Below, piece after piece: positions 17,761-25,994 of a DNA stretch of 29,042 nucleotides. This DNA is from Litorivivens sp047622145 (GTDB lineage Bacteria; Pseudomonadota; Gammaproteobacteria; Pseudomonadales; Spongiibacteraceae). Position 1 is the first letter of the stretch. The number at the start of each line of letters is the position of its first letter. The position numbers and the translations under genes were made by a program. The DNA lies in contig JBLHMO010000025.1 of assembly GCA_047622145.1 (NCBI GenBank), positions 1 through 29,042 on the forward strand. The letters are read 5' to 3'. A model generated the notes under the pieces. It did not search any database and had not been told where the DNA came from. It worked only from the letters and a program-made list of their open reading frames with translations.

Positions 17761-18696
17761 ATGGCAGGGGAAACCTTAACCACGACCAGCTACATTCAAC
17801 ACCACTTGACCAACTTGACTTACGGCAAGCTGCCGGCGGGCTACGAGCGTCCTCAGGCTGATGGTTCCGTGCAGGTTTTGGAGCAGGATGTCTGGACGAT
17901 TGCTCACAGCTCCCAGGAAGCCTCGGATATGGGTTTCATGGCAATCCACCTCGACTCTATGTTCTGGTCCCTGCTCCTTGGATCCATTTTCGTCTTTATC
18001 TTTGCCCGCGTTGCCCGTCGCATGCACGCCGGCGTCCCTCGCGGTCTGCAGAACTTTATCGAAATGGTGGTTGAGTTCATCGACAAGAACGTCAAGGATA
18101 CCTTCAAGCACAAGAACGCCATGATCGCGCCGATGGCGCTGACCATCTTCGTCTGGATTCTATTGATGAACGTTATGGATCTGGTGCCGGTCGACTGGAT
18201 ACCACAATTAGCGGCAGTGATCAGCGGCAATCCGCACTTCTTCTTCAAGGCGGTGCCCACCACCGACCCGAACGTTACCTTGGGTATGGCCTTTGCCGTG
18301 TTTGGCCTGATGGTGTATTTCACCATCGCCAAAAAAGGTTTTATGGGCTTCGTCAAGGAATTGACGCTGCACCCTTTCCACAGCTCCAAGTGGTATATCA
18401 ACGTTGTGCTGGTGCCCATTAACTTCGCACTGGAGGCCATTTCCTGGGTATCCAAGCCCATATCGCTGGGTCTGCGATTGTTCGGCAACCTGTACGCCGG
18501 CGAGATGATTTTCATCCTGATTGCAACCATGTTTGGCGCCGGCCTAGTGCTGGGTATTTTTGCGGGGGTGTTGCAGTGGGCGTGGGCGGTGTTCCACATC
18601 CTGATCATCACCTTGCAAGCCTTTGTCTTCATGGTTCTCACCATTGTCTATATGGCCATGGCGCACCAGGTGGAAGAAGAAGATCAGTTTCACTGA
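17761..18696 (+). CDS. atpB: F0F1 ATP synthase subunit a
   Basis: Inner-membrane stator subunit that forms the two proton half-channels beside the c-ring. It has 311 residues, somewhat longer than E. coli (271), with a longer N-terminal periplasmic part (about 1-60), as in Pseudomonas-like relatives. The essential arginine is Arg239 in ISLGLRLFGNLYAGE. Hydrophobic helices lie at about 65-85, 122-142, 172-190, 213-230, 248-270 and 273-300. ATG at 17761 follows GAGAG. It is 45 bp before atpE. Confidence 0.98.
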   Translation: MAGETLTTTSYIQHHLTNLTYGKLPAGYERPQADGSVQVLEQDVWTIAHSSQEASDMGFMAIHLDSMFWSLLLGSIFVFIFARVARRMHAGVPRGLQNFIEMVVEFIDKNVKDTFKHKNAMIAPMALTIFVWILLMNVMDLVPVDWIPQLAAVISGNPHFFFKAVPTTDPNVTLGMAFAVFGLMVYFTIAKKGFMGFVKELTLHPFHSSKWYINVVLVPINFALEAISWVSKPISLGLRLFGNLYAGEMIFILIATMFGAGLVLGIFAGVLQWAWAVFHILIITLQAFVFMVLTIVYMAMAHQVEEEDQFH

Positions 18697-18741
18697 ATTT
18701 GTTTGTTTTATTTAACTTAAATCGTAAGTAGGAGAACGACC

Positions 18742-18981
18742 ATGGGTTTGGCACTGATTGCTGTTTCTTTGATGATTGGTTTGGGCGCACTGGGCACGGC
18801 CATCGGCTTTGCACTGCTGGGCGGCAAACTGCTGGAAGGCTCTGCCCGTCAGCCTGAACTGGCACCAATGCTGCAAGGCAAGATGTTCCTGATTGCCGGT
18901 CTGCTCGACGCCGTACCGATGATCGGTGTTGGTATCGCGATGTACGTTCTGTTCGTACTGGTTCCTGGAATGGCTGTCTAA
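18742..18981 (+). CDS. atpE: F0F1 ATP synthase subunit c
   Basis: Proteolipid forming the rotating c-ring. It has 79 residues and two transmembrane helices with a polar loop RQPE (36-39). The proton-carrying carboxylate is Asp56 in GLLDAVPMIGVGIAMY. The glycine-rich first helix contains GLGALGTAIG. No sodium-type ligand set is seen, so it is predicted to be proton-coupled. A strong AGGAG (18731-18735) precedes the ATG, consistent with the high copy number of this subunit. It is expected to need YidC, encoded upstream in this window, for membrane insertion. Confidence 0.98.
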   Translation: MGLALIAVSLMIGLGALGTAIGFALLGGKLLEGSARQPELAPMLQGKMFLIAGLLDAVPMIGVGIAMYVLFVLVPGMAV

Positions 18982-19033
18982 GCATCTTTGCTTTTATAGA
19001 ACATTCTTTTAACCGTCAAACAGAGGTGTCGGC

Positions 19034-19504
19034 GTGAACATTAATCTCACCCTTATTGGTCAGTCCATCGCCTTCTTGTTCTTCGTTTGGTTCTGCCATG
19101 CCTTCGTATGGAAGTTCATTAGGGCCGCAATGGACGAACGCGAGAAGCTGATTGCTGACGGACTGGAAGCAGCCGATCGCGCTGGTCGCGATCTTGAGCT
19201 GGCCCAGGACAAAGCGGCCAAGCACTTGAAGGAAGCCAAGGGCGAAGCCGCGGCTATCATCGAAGCGGCCAACAAGCGTGGCAGTCAAATCGTTGAGGAA
19301 GCCAAAGGTCAGGCTCGTGTAGAGGCGGACCGCGTCAAAGCTGCTGCCCAGGCTGAAGTCGAGCAAGAGGTCAACCGTGCGAAAGAGCAACTGCGTTCGC
19401 AAGTAGCCAAACTGGCTTTGGCCGGTGCGGAAAAAGTGTTGGGGGCATCTATCGATAAGTCCAAACACAAAGACCTGGTCGACACATTGGCTGTCGGACT
19501 GTAA
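19034..19504 (+). CDS. atpF: F0F1 ATP synthase subunit b
   Basis: Peripheral stalk subunit linking F0 to F1. It has 156 residues, the same as E. coli. One N-terminal membrane helix is at about 6-28 (LIGQSIAFLFFVWFCHAFVW), followed by a long charged coiled coil (about 30-140) rich in Ala, Glu and Lys that forms the dimeric stalk. The start is GTG at 19034, with AGAGGT at 19021-19026; it matches the family N-terminus NINLTLIGQ. The stop is 12 nt before atpH. Confidence 0.97.
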   Translation: MNINLTLIGQSIAFLFFVWFCHAFVWKFIRAAMDEREKLIADGLEAADRAGRDLELAQDKAAKHLKEAKGEAAAIIEAANKRGSQIVEEAKGQARVEADRVKAAAQAEVEQEVNRAKEQLRSQVAKLALAGAEKVLGASIDKSKHKDLVDTLAVGL

Positions 19505-19516
19505 GCGAGGTACACC

Positions 19517-20053
19517 ATGGCTGAACTGAGCACATTGGCACGACCTTACGCAAAAGCGGCGTTTGAGTACGCTCTAGCCGCTGGCGATCTGGCCGGCTGG
19601 TCAGATCAGCTCGCTACCGCTGCCGCAGTCGCGCAAAATGACGTAATCAAAAAGGTTTTAACGTCACCTTCAATGACGTCGTCCCAACAAGCGCAGGCAT
19701 TTATTGATGTGTGTGGCGACGCGTTAAAAGACAAGGCCCAGAACTTTATTAAAGTACTGGCCGAAAACAAACGCTTGGCTTTATTGGCAGAAATTTCTGC
19801 CGCGTATGAAGCACATAAAGCAGCTCAGGAAAAAAGCATCGACGTTGAACTGTTTACTGCTTTTGAATTGGATGCCCAGACCCAGCAAAAACTGGCGAAG
19901 GCACTGAGCGGCAAACTTCAACGCGAAGTCAATGTAACGACAGTCGTCAATAAAGAACTGCTTGGTGGCGTTTTAATCCGGGCAGGTGACATGGTTATTG
20001 ACGGTTCGGTGCGCGGTCGCTTAGCGAAACTCGCCGAAGCAATGAACTCCTAA
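19517..20053 (+). CDS. atpH: F0F1 ATP synthase subunit delta
   Basis: Connects the b-subunit stalk to the top of F1. It has 178 residues, the normal length. The N-terminal start LSTLARPYAKAAFEYA is the conserved family block, followed by a helical bundle. The C-terminal part LLGGVLIRAGDMVIDGSVRG is the OSCP/delta signature. ATG is at 19517, with GAGG at 19506-19509 upstream. It lies 29 nt before atpA. Confidence 0.97.
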   Translation: MAELSTLARPYAKAAFEYALAAGDLAGWSDQLATAAAVAQNDVIKKVLTSPSMTSSQQAQAFIDVCGDALKDKAQNFIKVLAENKRLALLAEISAAYEAHKAAQEKSIDVELFTAFELDAQTQQKLAKALSGKLQREVNVTTVVNKELLGGVLIRAGDMVIDGSVRGRLAKLAEAMNS

Positions 20054-20082
20054 GCGATAGACACAGGATTGAGGAACAGAGC

Positions 20083-21627
20083 ATGCAGCAACTGAATCCA
20101 TCCGAAATTAGCGAAATCATCAAACAGCGCATCGACAACCTCGATGTGTCGTCTGAAGCTCGCAATGAAGGAACCGTAGTTTCCGTATCTGACGGTATTG
20201 TTCGTATTCACGGACTAGCCGACGTCATGTACGGTGAAATGATCGAATTTGAAGGTGGCCGTTTCGGTATGGCACTGAACCTGGAGCGTGACTCCGTCGG
20301 TGCAGTGGTACTGGGCGATTACCTCGGTATAGCTGAAGGCCAGACCTGTAAGTGCACTAGCCGTATTCTTGAAGTGCCGGTCGGCCCCGAACTGGAAGGT
20401 CGCGTTATCGATTCACTGGGCAACCCCATTGACGGTAAAGGTCCAATCAACGCCAAAGAAACCGACGCAATTGAAAAAGTTGCGCCCGGTGTTATCTGGC
20501 GTAAGTCGGTTGACCAGCCCGTGCAGATCGGCCTGAAAGCCATTGATGCGATGGTGCCCATCGGTCGCGGCCAGCGCGAGCTGATCATCGGTGACCGCCA
20601 GATCGGTAAAACCGCTGTTGCGGTAGATGCGATCATCAACCAGAAAGATTCCGGTATCAAATGTATCTATGTTGCTATCGGCCAGAAAGCGTCTTCGGTT
20701 GCGGCGGTTGTTCGCAAACTGGAAGAGCACGGCGCAATGGCGCACACCGTTGTTGTTGCAGCTACTGCCGCTGATCCAGCGTCTATGCAATTTATCGCAC
20801 CGTTCACCGGCTGTACTATCGGTGAGTACTACCGCGATCGCGGTGAAGATGCGCTGATTATTTATGACGATTTGACCAAGCAGGCCTGGGCTTACCGCCA
20901 GATCTCTTTGCTGCTGCGTCGTCCCCCAGGCCGTGAAGCCTACCCCGGCGATGTGTTTTACCTCCACTCCCGTCTGCTTGAGCGCGCAGCCCGCGTTTCA
21001 GAGGCCTACGTTGAGAAGTTCACCAAGGGTAAAGTCAAAGGCAAAACCGGTTCATTGACGGCGCTGCCTGTTATCGAAACCCAGGCGGGTGACGTATCGG
21101 CCTTCGTACCGACCAACGTTATCTCGATCACCGACGGTCAGATCTTCCTTGAAACTGACATGTTTAACGCCGGTGTTCGTCCGGCAATGAACGCCGGTAT
21201 CTCGGTATCGCGTGTTGGTGGTGCGGCTCAGACGAAAATCATCAAGAAGCTTTCGGGCGGTATTCGTACAGCTTTGGCTCAGTACCGCGAACTGGCGGCA
21301 TTCTCCCAGTTTGCTTCTGATCTGGACTCGGCCACCAAGGCCCAGCTGGACCAAGGTGAGCGTGTCACCGAGCTGATGAAGCAGAAGCAATACTCGCCAA
21401 TGAGCATTGCCGAAATGGGTCTAATGCTTTACTGCGCTAACGAAGGCCACCTGGAAGAAATCGAAGTTAAAAAGATTCTCGACTTCGAAGCCTCTCTGCT
21501 CTCCTTTGCCAGCAGCGAATACGCTGAAGTGATGAAGAAGATTAACGAGAAAGGTGACTGGAACGACGAACTTGCAGCCAAGTTCAAAGAGCTGGTTGAG
21601 AAGTTCAAAGCAACTCAGACTTGGTAA
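20083..21627 (+). CDS. atpA: F0F1 ATP synthase subunit alpha
   Basis: Non-catalytic nucleotide-binding subunit of F1. The length of 514 residues is standard. The N-terminal beta-barrel is at about 25-95, the P-loop GDRQIGKTA at 170-178, and the second conserved block EYYRDRGEDALIIYDDL near 247-263. The alpha signature PAMNAGISVSRVGGAAQ carries the arginine finger that reaches the beta catalytic site. The C-terminal helical domain ends VEKFKATQTW. ATG at 20083 follows GAGGA. The stop is followed by a GC-rich hairpin before atpG. Confidence 0.98.
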   Translation: MQQLNPSEISEIIKQRIDNLDVSSEARNEGTVVSVSDGIVRIHGLADVMYGEMIEFEGGRFGMALNLERDSVGAVVLGDYLGIAEGQTCKCTSRILEVPVGPELEGRVIDSLGNPIDGKGPINAKETDAIEKVAPGVIWRKSVDQPVQIGLKAIDAMVPIGRGQRELIIGDRQIGKTAVAVDAIINQKDSGIKCIYVAIGQKASSVAAVVRKLEEHGAMAHTVVVAATAADPASMQFIAPFTGCTIGEYYRDRGEDALIIYDDLTKQAWAYRQISLLLRRPPGREAYPGDVFYLHSRLLERAARVSEAYVEKFTKGKVKGKTGSLTALPVIETQAGDVSAFVPTNVISITDGQIFLETDMFNAGVRPAMNAGISVSRVGGAAQTKIIKKLSGGIRTALAQYRELAAFSQFASDLDSATKAQLDQGERVTELMKQKQYSPMSIAEMGLMLYCANEGHLEEIEVKKILDFEASLLSFASSEYAEVMKKINEKGDWNDELAAKFKELVEKFKATQTW

Positions 21628-21633
21628 TTCAAC

Positions 21634-21651
21634 GGCGCGCTCCGGCGCGCC
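21634..21651 (+). other. GC-rich intercistronic hairpin between atpA and atpG
   Basis: GGCGCGC (21634-21640) and GCGCGCC (21645-21651) form a perfect 7-bp stem with a 4-nt TCCG loop, 7 nt after the atpA stop. There is no T tract, so it is more likely an mRNA stability or processing element that sets atpA versus atpG levels than a terminator. Confidence 0.5.
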
Positions 21652-21678
21652 AACAGAACGCTTGAGGGCCTAATTTTT

Positions 21679-22542
21679 ATGGCAGGCGCAAAAGAAATAC
21701 GCACTCAGATCTCCAGCATCAAGAGCACGCAGAAAATTACTAGCGCGATGGAAATGGTCGCCGCGAGTAAAATGCGTAGAGCGAAAGAGCGGATGCAGCT
21801 GGGCAAGCCCTACGCGCAGCGTATTCGGGCTGTGGTGGGGCATATTGCCAACGCCAACCCCGAATATCGCCATCAGTTTATGGAAGAGCGGGACGTTACG
21901 CGCGTTGGTTTTATTCTGGTATCCACCGACCGCGGTTTGTGTGGTGGCTTGAATACCAACCTGTTCAAAAGCGCTATTCGCTCCATGAAAACCTGGGCCG
22001 ACAAAGACGTCGAAGTAGACCTGTGCCTGATCGGTGCCAAAGCCGGCGCGTTTTTTCAGAGTTTCGGCGGCAATGTAGTGGCCAGTGTTCGCGACTTGGG
22101 TGAAGACCCGTCGGTGCGCGATCTGATCGGCAGCGTTAAAGTCATGTTGGATTCATACAGCGAAGGCAAGATCGATCGCCTGTACCTCGTGCGCAACGAG
22201 TTTGTGAACACCATGACTCAATCGCCGCAAGTGGATCAGTTGCTACCTTTGCCGGCTGACGACGACGAAAGCCTGAAGCATCACTGGGACTATCTGTATG
22301 AGCCCGATGCTGAAGAACTGCTCGAAGGCTTGCTGACTCGCTATATTGAATCGCAGGTTTATCAGGCCATTGTAGAAAACGGTTCTTGTGAGCAGGCCGC
22401 GCGCATGATTGCTATGAAGAGCGCGACTGACAATGCAGGCGATCTGATCGACGACCTGCAGCTGGTCTACAACAAGGCCCGCCAGTCAGCCATTACCCAA
22501 GAGCTGTCGGAAATTGTAAGTGGCGCCGCGGCAGTTAGTTAA
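21679..22542 (+). CDS. atpG: F0F1 ATP synthase subunit gamma
   Basis: Central rotor shaft inside the alpha3-beta3 hexamer. It has 287 residues, as in E. coli. The N-terminal coiled-coil helix GAKEIRTQISSIKSTQKITS followed by AMEMVAASKMRRAKERM is the family signature. STDRGLCGGLNTNLFK begins the globular domain, and the C-terminal helix ARMIAMKSATDNAGDLIDDL and KARQSAITQELSEIVSGA pack in the F1 core. ATG at 21679 is preceded by a weak GAGGG some distance upstream (21664-21668). Confidence 0.98.
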   Translation: MAGAKEIRTQISSIKSTQKITSAMEMVAASKMRRAKERMQLGKPYAQRIRAVVGHIANANPEYRHQFMEERDVTRVGFILVSTDRGLCGGLNTNLFKSAIRSMKTWADKDVEVDLCLIGAKAGAFFQSFGGNVVASVRDLGEDPSVRDLIGSVKVMLDSYSEGKIDRLYLVRNEFVNTMTQSPQVDQLLPLPADDDESLKHHWDYLYEPDAEELLEGLLTRYIESQVYQAIVENGSCEQAARMIAMKSATDNAGDLIDDLQLVYNKARQSAITQELSEIVSGAAAVS

Positions 22543-22600
22543 CTGTAGTAGCCCTAGGCAGCTAAAGAATTTTTGAATTTAGGTTTAAGAGGAATCAGAA

Positions 22601-23998
22601 ATGAGTAGCGGACGTATCGTACAAATCATCGGCGCCGTTATCGACGTGGAATTTCCACGCGATGCTGTGCCACAGGTTTATGACGCACTGATCATCACAG
22701 AAAGCGGCTTGACACTGGAAGTTCAACAGCAGCTGGGCGACGGTGTAGTGCGTACTATTGCACTGGGTTCTTCAGAAGGCATGCGCCGTGGTCTGGAAGC
22801 AACCAATACTAACGAGCCGATTAAAGTTCCGGTGGGCATAGAAACTCTTGGCCGCATCATGGACGTACTGGGCAACCCGATAGACGAGTGTGGTCCTATC
22901 GGTGAGAAAGAGCGTATGCAGATTCACCGCGACGCGCCTAAGTATGAAGAGCTGGCGGCCTCTAACGAGCTGCTCGAAACCGGCATCAAGGTAATCGACT
23001 TGGTTTGCCCCTTTGCCAAGGGCGGTAAAGTGGGTTTGTTCGGTGGTGCCGGTGTTGGTAAAACCGTCAACATGATGGAATTGATCAACAACATCGCGAC
23101 CGAGCACAGCGGCTTGTCAGTATTCGCCGGTGTCGGTGAGCGTACTCGTGAAGGTAACGATTTTTATCACGAGATGCAGGAAGCCAACGTTGTTAACGTT
23201 AAAGACTTCAGCAAATCAAAAGTGGCAATGGTCTACGGCCAAATGAATGAGCCGCCCGGCAACCGCTTGCGTGTTGCGCTGACCGGCTTGACCATGGCTG
23301 AAAAATTCCGTGACGAAGGCCGTGATGTCCTGTTTTTCGTCGACAACATCTATCGTTATACTCTGGCCGGTACCGAAGTATCAGCACTGCTGGGCCGTAT
23401 GCCTTCAGCGGTGGGTTACCAGCCAACGCTGGCGGAAGAAATGGGTGTTCTGCAGGAGCGTATTACCTCAACCAAAACGGGTTCTATCACCTCTATCCAG
23501 GCGGTATACGTGCCGGCGGATGACTTGACTGACCCCTCGCCAGCAACCACCTTTGCTCACTTGGATTCTACCGTTGTATTGAGCCGTGATATCGCTGCAA
23601 AAGGTATTTACCCTGCGGTTGACCCACTGGATTCTACCTCTCGCCAGCTTGATCCTTTGATTATCGGTGTCGAGCACTATGATGTGGCTCGTGGCGTGCA
23701 GACTGTTCTGCAGCGCTACAAAGAGCTGAAAGACATCATCGCGATTCTGGGTATGGACGAGCTGTCTGAAGAAGATAAACTGATGGTCGAGCGTGCACGT
23801 AAAATCGAACGCTTCTTGTCACAGCCGTTCCACGTTGCTGAAGTCTTCACCGGCAGCCCCGGTAAGTACGTTTCTCTGAAAGAAACCATCCGCGGCTTTC
23901 AGGAAATTCTGGCTGGTCAGCACGACGAACTGCCCGAGCAAGCGTTTTACATGGTTGGCACTATTGACGAAGCGATCGAGAAAGCCAAAAAGCTGTAA
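22601..23998 (+). CDS. atpD: F0F1 ATP synthase subunit beta
   Basis: Catalytic subunit of F1. It has 465 residues. The P-loop is GGAGVGKT (148-155); the catalytic glutamate and arginine lie in GERTREGNDFY (179-189). FVDNIYRYTLAGTEVSALLG is the conserved Walker B and switch region, VYVPADDLTDPSP follows, and the C-terminal rotor-contact loop is MDELSEEDKLMVERAR. ATG at 22601 follows AAGAGGAA. It is the most strongly conserved protein in the window, with no unusual residues noticed. Confidence 0.99.
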   Translation: MSSGRIVQIIGAVIDVEFPRDAVPQVYDALIITESGLTLEVQQQLGDGVVRTIALGSSEGMRRGLEATNTNEPIKVPVGIETLGRIMDVLGNPIDECGPIGEKERMQIHRDAPKYEELAASNELLETGIKVIDLVCPFAKGGKVGLFGGAGVGKTVNMMELINNIATEHSGLSVFAGVGERTREGNDFYHEMQEANVVNVKDFSKSKVAMVYGQMNEPPGNRLRVALTGLTMAEKFRDEGRDVLFFVDNIYRYTLAGTEVSALLGRMPSAVGYQPTLAEEMGVLQERITSTKTGSITSIQAVYVPADDLTDPSPATTFAHLDSTVVLSRDIAAKGIYPAVDPLDSTSRQLDPLIIGVEHYDVARGVQTVLQRYKELKDIIAILGMDELSEEDKLMVERARKIERFLSQPFHVAEVFTGSPGKYVSLKETIRGFQEILAGQHDELPEQAFYMVGTIDEAIEKAKKL

Positions 23999-24058
23999 GC
24001 CCTGAGCGCTCAAGAGCATGCGCCGCCGCAAGGCGCCTTATAGAACAGAGGTTAAATA

Positions 24059-24484
24059 ATGGCTATGACCATACATTGCGACATCGTAAGTGCGGAAGAA
24101 GAAATATTTTCCGGACTGGCCGAAATGGTCGTGGCGCACGGATCGCTGGGCGATCTGGGTATTATCTACGGTCACGCACCTCTGCTGACTTCCTTGGAGC
24201 CAGGCCCTGTTCGCGTTATCAGAGATGGTGGTGAAGAACAGGTTTACTATGTTTCCGGTGGCTATCTTGAGGTTCAGCGAGGCTCTATCAGTATTCTGGC
24301 GGATACCGCCGTGCGTGCTGGCGATCTCGACGAAGCTTCTGCACTGGAAGCCCAGAAGGCAGCCGAACATGCAATGCACAACCAGAGTGGCGAACTAGAC
24401 TACTCTCGTGCCGCAGCGCAATTGGCAGCTGCTACTGCGCAGCTCCGGACTTTGCAGCAGATTCGCAAAAATCTTAAGAAGTAA
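24059..24484 (+). CDS. atpC: F0F1 ATP synthase subunit epsilon
   Basis: Rotor-associated regulatory subunit that can inhibit ATP hydrolysis. It has 141 residues. The N-terminal beta-sandwich begins MTIHCDIVSAEEEIFSG and includes GDLGIIYGHAPLLTSLEPGPV; the C-terminal helical pair follows from about residue 90 (DLDEASALEAQKAAEHAM). The start ATG at 24059 is 7 nt after AGAGG (24047-24051); a second ATG two codons later is possible. It is the last gene of the operon and an intrinsic terminator follows 49 nt after the stop. Confidence 0.97.
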   Translation: MAMTIHCDIVSAEEEIFSGLAEMVVAHGSLGDLGIIYGHAPLLTSLEPGPVRVIRDGGEEQVYYVSGGYLEVQRGSISILADTAVRAGDLDEASALEAQKAAEHAMHNQSGELDYSRAAAQLAAATAQLRTLQQIRKNLKK

Positions 24485-24533
24485 TTAGTACAGCCCCAGC
24501 TGTAGATATTTCTGCGTCTGTGAACGTACCGAC

Positions 24534-24566
24534 AAAAGGGTAGCTTATGGCTACCCTTTTTGGTTT
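24534..24566 (+). terminator. Intrinsic terminator of the ATP synthase operon
   Basis: AAAAGGGTAGC (24534-24544) pairs perfectly with GCTACCCTTTT (24550-24560), an 11-bp stem with a 5-nt loop, followed by T-rich sequence. The A tract on the 5' side makes it potentially bidirectional. A small perfect dyad ACTATC-A-GATAGT (24572-24584) lies between it and glmU. Confidence 0.9.
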
Positions 24567-24605
24567 CAGATACTATCAGATAGTCACTATATAACAGGAT
24601 GCGCC

Positions 24606-25967
24606 GTGAAAACTGAAGTTGTGATTCTAGCTGCCGGCAAGGGCACGCGGATGCGCTCAAGCTTACCCAAAGTGATGCACCCCATTGCCGGCAAACCCAT
24701 GCTGGGTCATGTGATCGATGCTGCTCGCGCAATCGATGCCAATGCCATACATGTTGTTGTCGGGCATGGCGCAGACAAAGTCACCGCTGTTTTTGAAGGT
24801 GCGGACCTATCCTGGATCGAACAAAGCGAACAAAACGGAACCGGTCACGCAGTTAAGCAGGCGCTACCGACATTGGACGACAATAGCCGCGTCTTAATTC
24901 TCTACGGCGACGTCCCCCTGATTTCTGCACAGACGCTGAAGCAACTTTGCGAGCGTTGCGGCGACAATAGCATGTCGCTGCTGACCACTAACATGAGTGA
25001 TCCAACTGGCTACGGTCGCATCGTGCGAGAGCAGGGCAAGGTTGTTGCTATTGTGGAACAGAAAGATGCTAGGCCAGCGCAACTCGGAATTCAGGAAGTG
25101 AACACCGGCATGATGGCGGTGCACGCCAAACATCTCAATAAATGGCTGCCAGCGCTGAGTAGTGACAACGCTCAAGGCGAGTACTACCTCACCGATATTA
25201 TCGAAATGGCCGTTGCCGACGGCGTTGCTATTGACGTCGTTCAAGCTGAAACGGTTTGGGAAGTTCAGGGCGTTAATGATAGAGCCCAGCTTAATGAGCT
25301 GGAACGTTACTATCAGAGCGGTAAGGCAAAAGAGGTCATGGCCAATGGTGTTACGCTGGCGGACGCCACGCGCATCGATATACGCGGCGCCCTCACCGTC
25401 GGCCAAGACAGCTATATTGATGTGAACTGCGTTTTTGAAGGTGAATGCCACATTGGCTCGCAGGTTCATATCGGCCCCAATTGCGTGATCAGCAACAGCT
25501 CTGTCGCAGATGGCAGTACCATAAAAGCTAACTCAATATTGGAAGATGCCGAGGTTGGGGAAGACTGCGATGTTGGGCCCTTTGCCCGGCTGCGTCCCGG
25601 CACCGTGTTGGCGGCCAAAGCCAAAATCGGCAACTTTGTGGAAACTAAAAAAGCACTGCTCGGTGTTGGCAGCAAAGTGAACCACCTGAGCTACATCGGT
25701 GATTGCGACATTGGTGAGAACGTCAATGTCGGCGCCGGTACCATTACCTGTAACTACGACGGGGTGAACAAATCTAAAACCGTGATTGGCGCCGGCGCCT
25801 TTATCGGCTCTAATACATCCTTAGTGGCGCCAGTGACCGTCGGCAAAAATGCAACCGTCGGCGCGGGTTCAACCATTACCGCGAACGTAGCCGATGAAGA
25901 ATTGGCTGTGGCACGCAGCAAGCAACGCAATATTACAGGCTGGAACCGGCCCGCCAAGAAAAATTAA
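24606..25967 (+). CDS. glmU: Bifunctional UDP-N-acetylglucosamine pyrophosphorylase / glucosamine-1-phosphate N-acetyltransferase
   Basis: Makes UDP-GlcNAc from glucosamine-1-phosphate, acetyl-CoA and UTP for peptidoglycan and lipopolysaccharide; cytoplasmic. The length of 453 residues is usual. The N-terminal uridyltransferase domain has LAAGKGTRM (8-16) with Lys22 in LPKVMH, EQNGTGHAV (75-83) and GDVPLI with metal Asp102. From about residue 250 to 440 a left-handed beta-helix of hexapeptide repeats forms the acetyltransferase, including RPGTVLAAKAKIGNFVETKK and NVGAGTITCNYDGVNKSKT. The GTG start follows AGGA (24596-24599). It lies 27 bp before glmS, the next enzyme upstream in the same pathway, so they are likely cotranscribed. 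Confidence 0.98.
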   Translation: MKTEVVILAAGKGTRMRSSLPKVMHPIAGKPMLGHVIDAARAIDANAIHVVVGHGADKVTAVFEGADLSWIEQSEQNGTGHAVKQALPTLDDNSRVLILYGDVPLISAQTLKQLCERCGDNSMSLLTTNMSDPTGYGRIVREQGKVVAIVEQKDARPAQLGIQEVNTGMMAVHAKHLNKWLPALSSDNAQGEYYLTDIIEMAVADGVAIDVVQAETVWEVQGVNDRAQLNELERYYQSGKAKEVMANGVTLADATRIDIRGALTVGQDSYIDVNCVFEGECHIGSQVHIGPNCVISNSSVADGSTIKANSILEDAEVGEDCDVGPFARLRPGTVLAAKAKIGNFVETKKALLGVGSKVNHLSYIGDCDIGENVNVGAGTITCNYDGVNKSKTVIGAGAFIGSNTSLVAPVTVGKNATVGAGSTITANVADEELAVARSKQRNITGWNRPAKKN

Positions 25968-25994
25968 AATTACACAGAATCTAAGGAAAACTAC

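Noticed and set aside
17904..18644. Minus-strand open frame of 246 codons opposite atpB
   Set aside because: It is an antisense shadow of a strongly conserved gene, with no family features and composition dictated by atpB codons.
20413..20967. Minus-strand open frame of 184 codons opposite atpA
   Set aside because: Shadow of atpA; no plausible product and no ribosome-binding site considered convincing.
24894..25469. Minus-strand open frame of 191 codons opposite glmU
   Set aside because: Antisense shadow of glmU with no recognisable domain.
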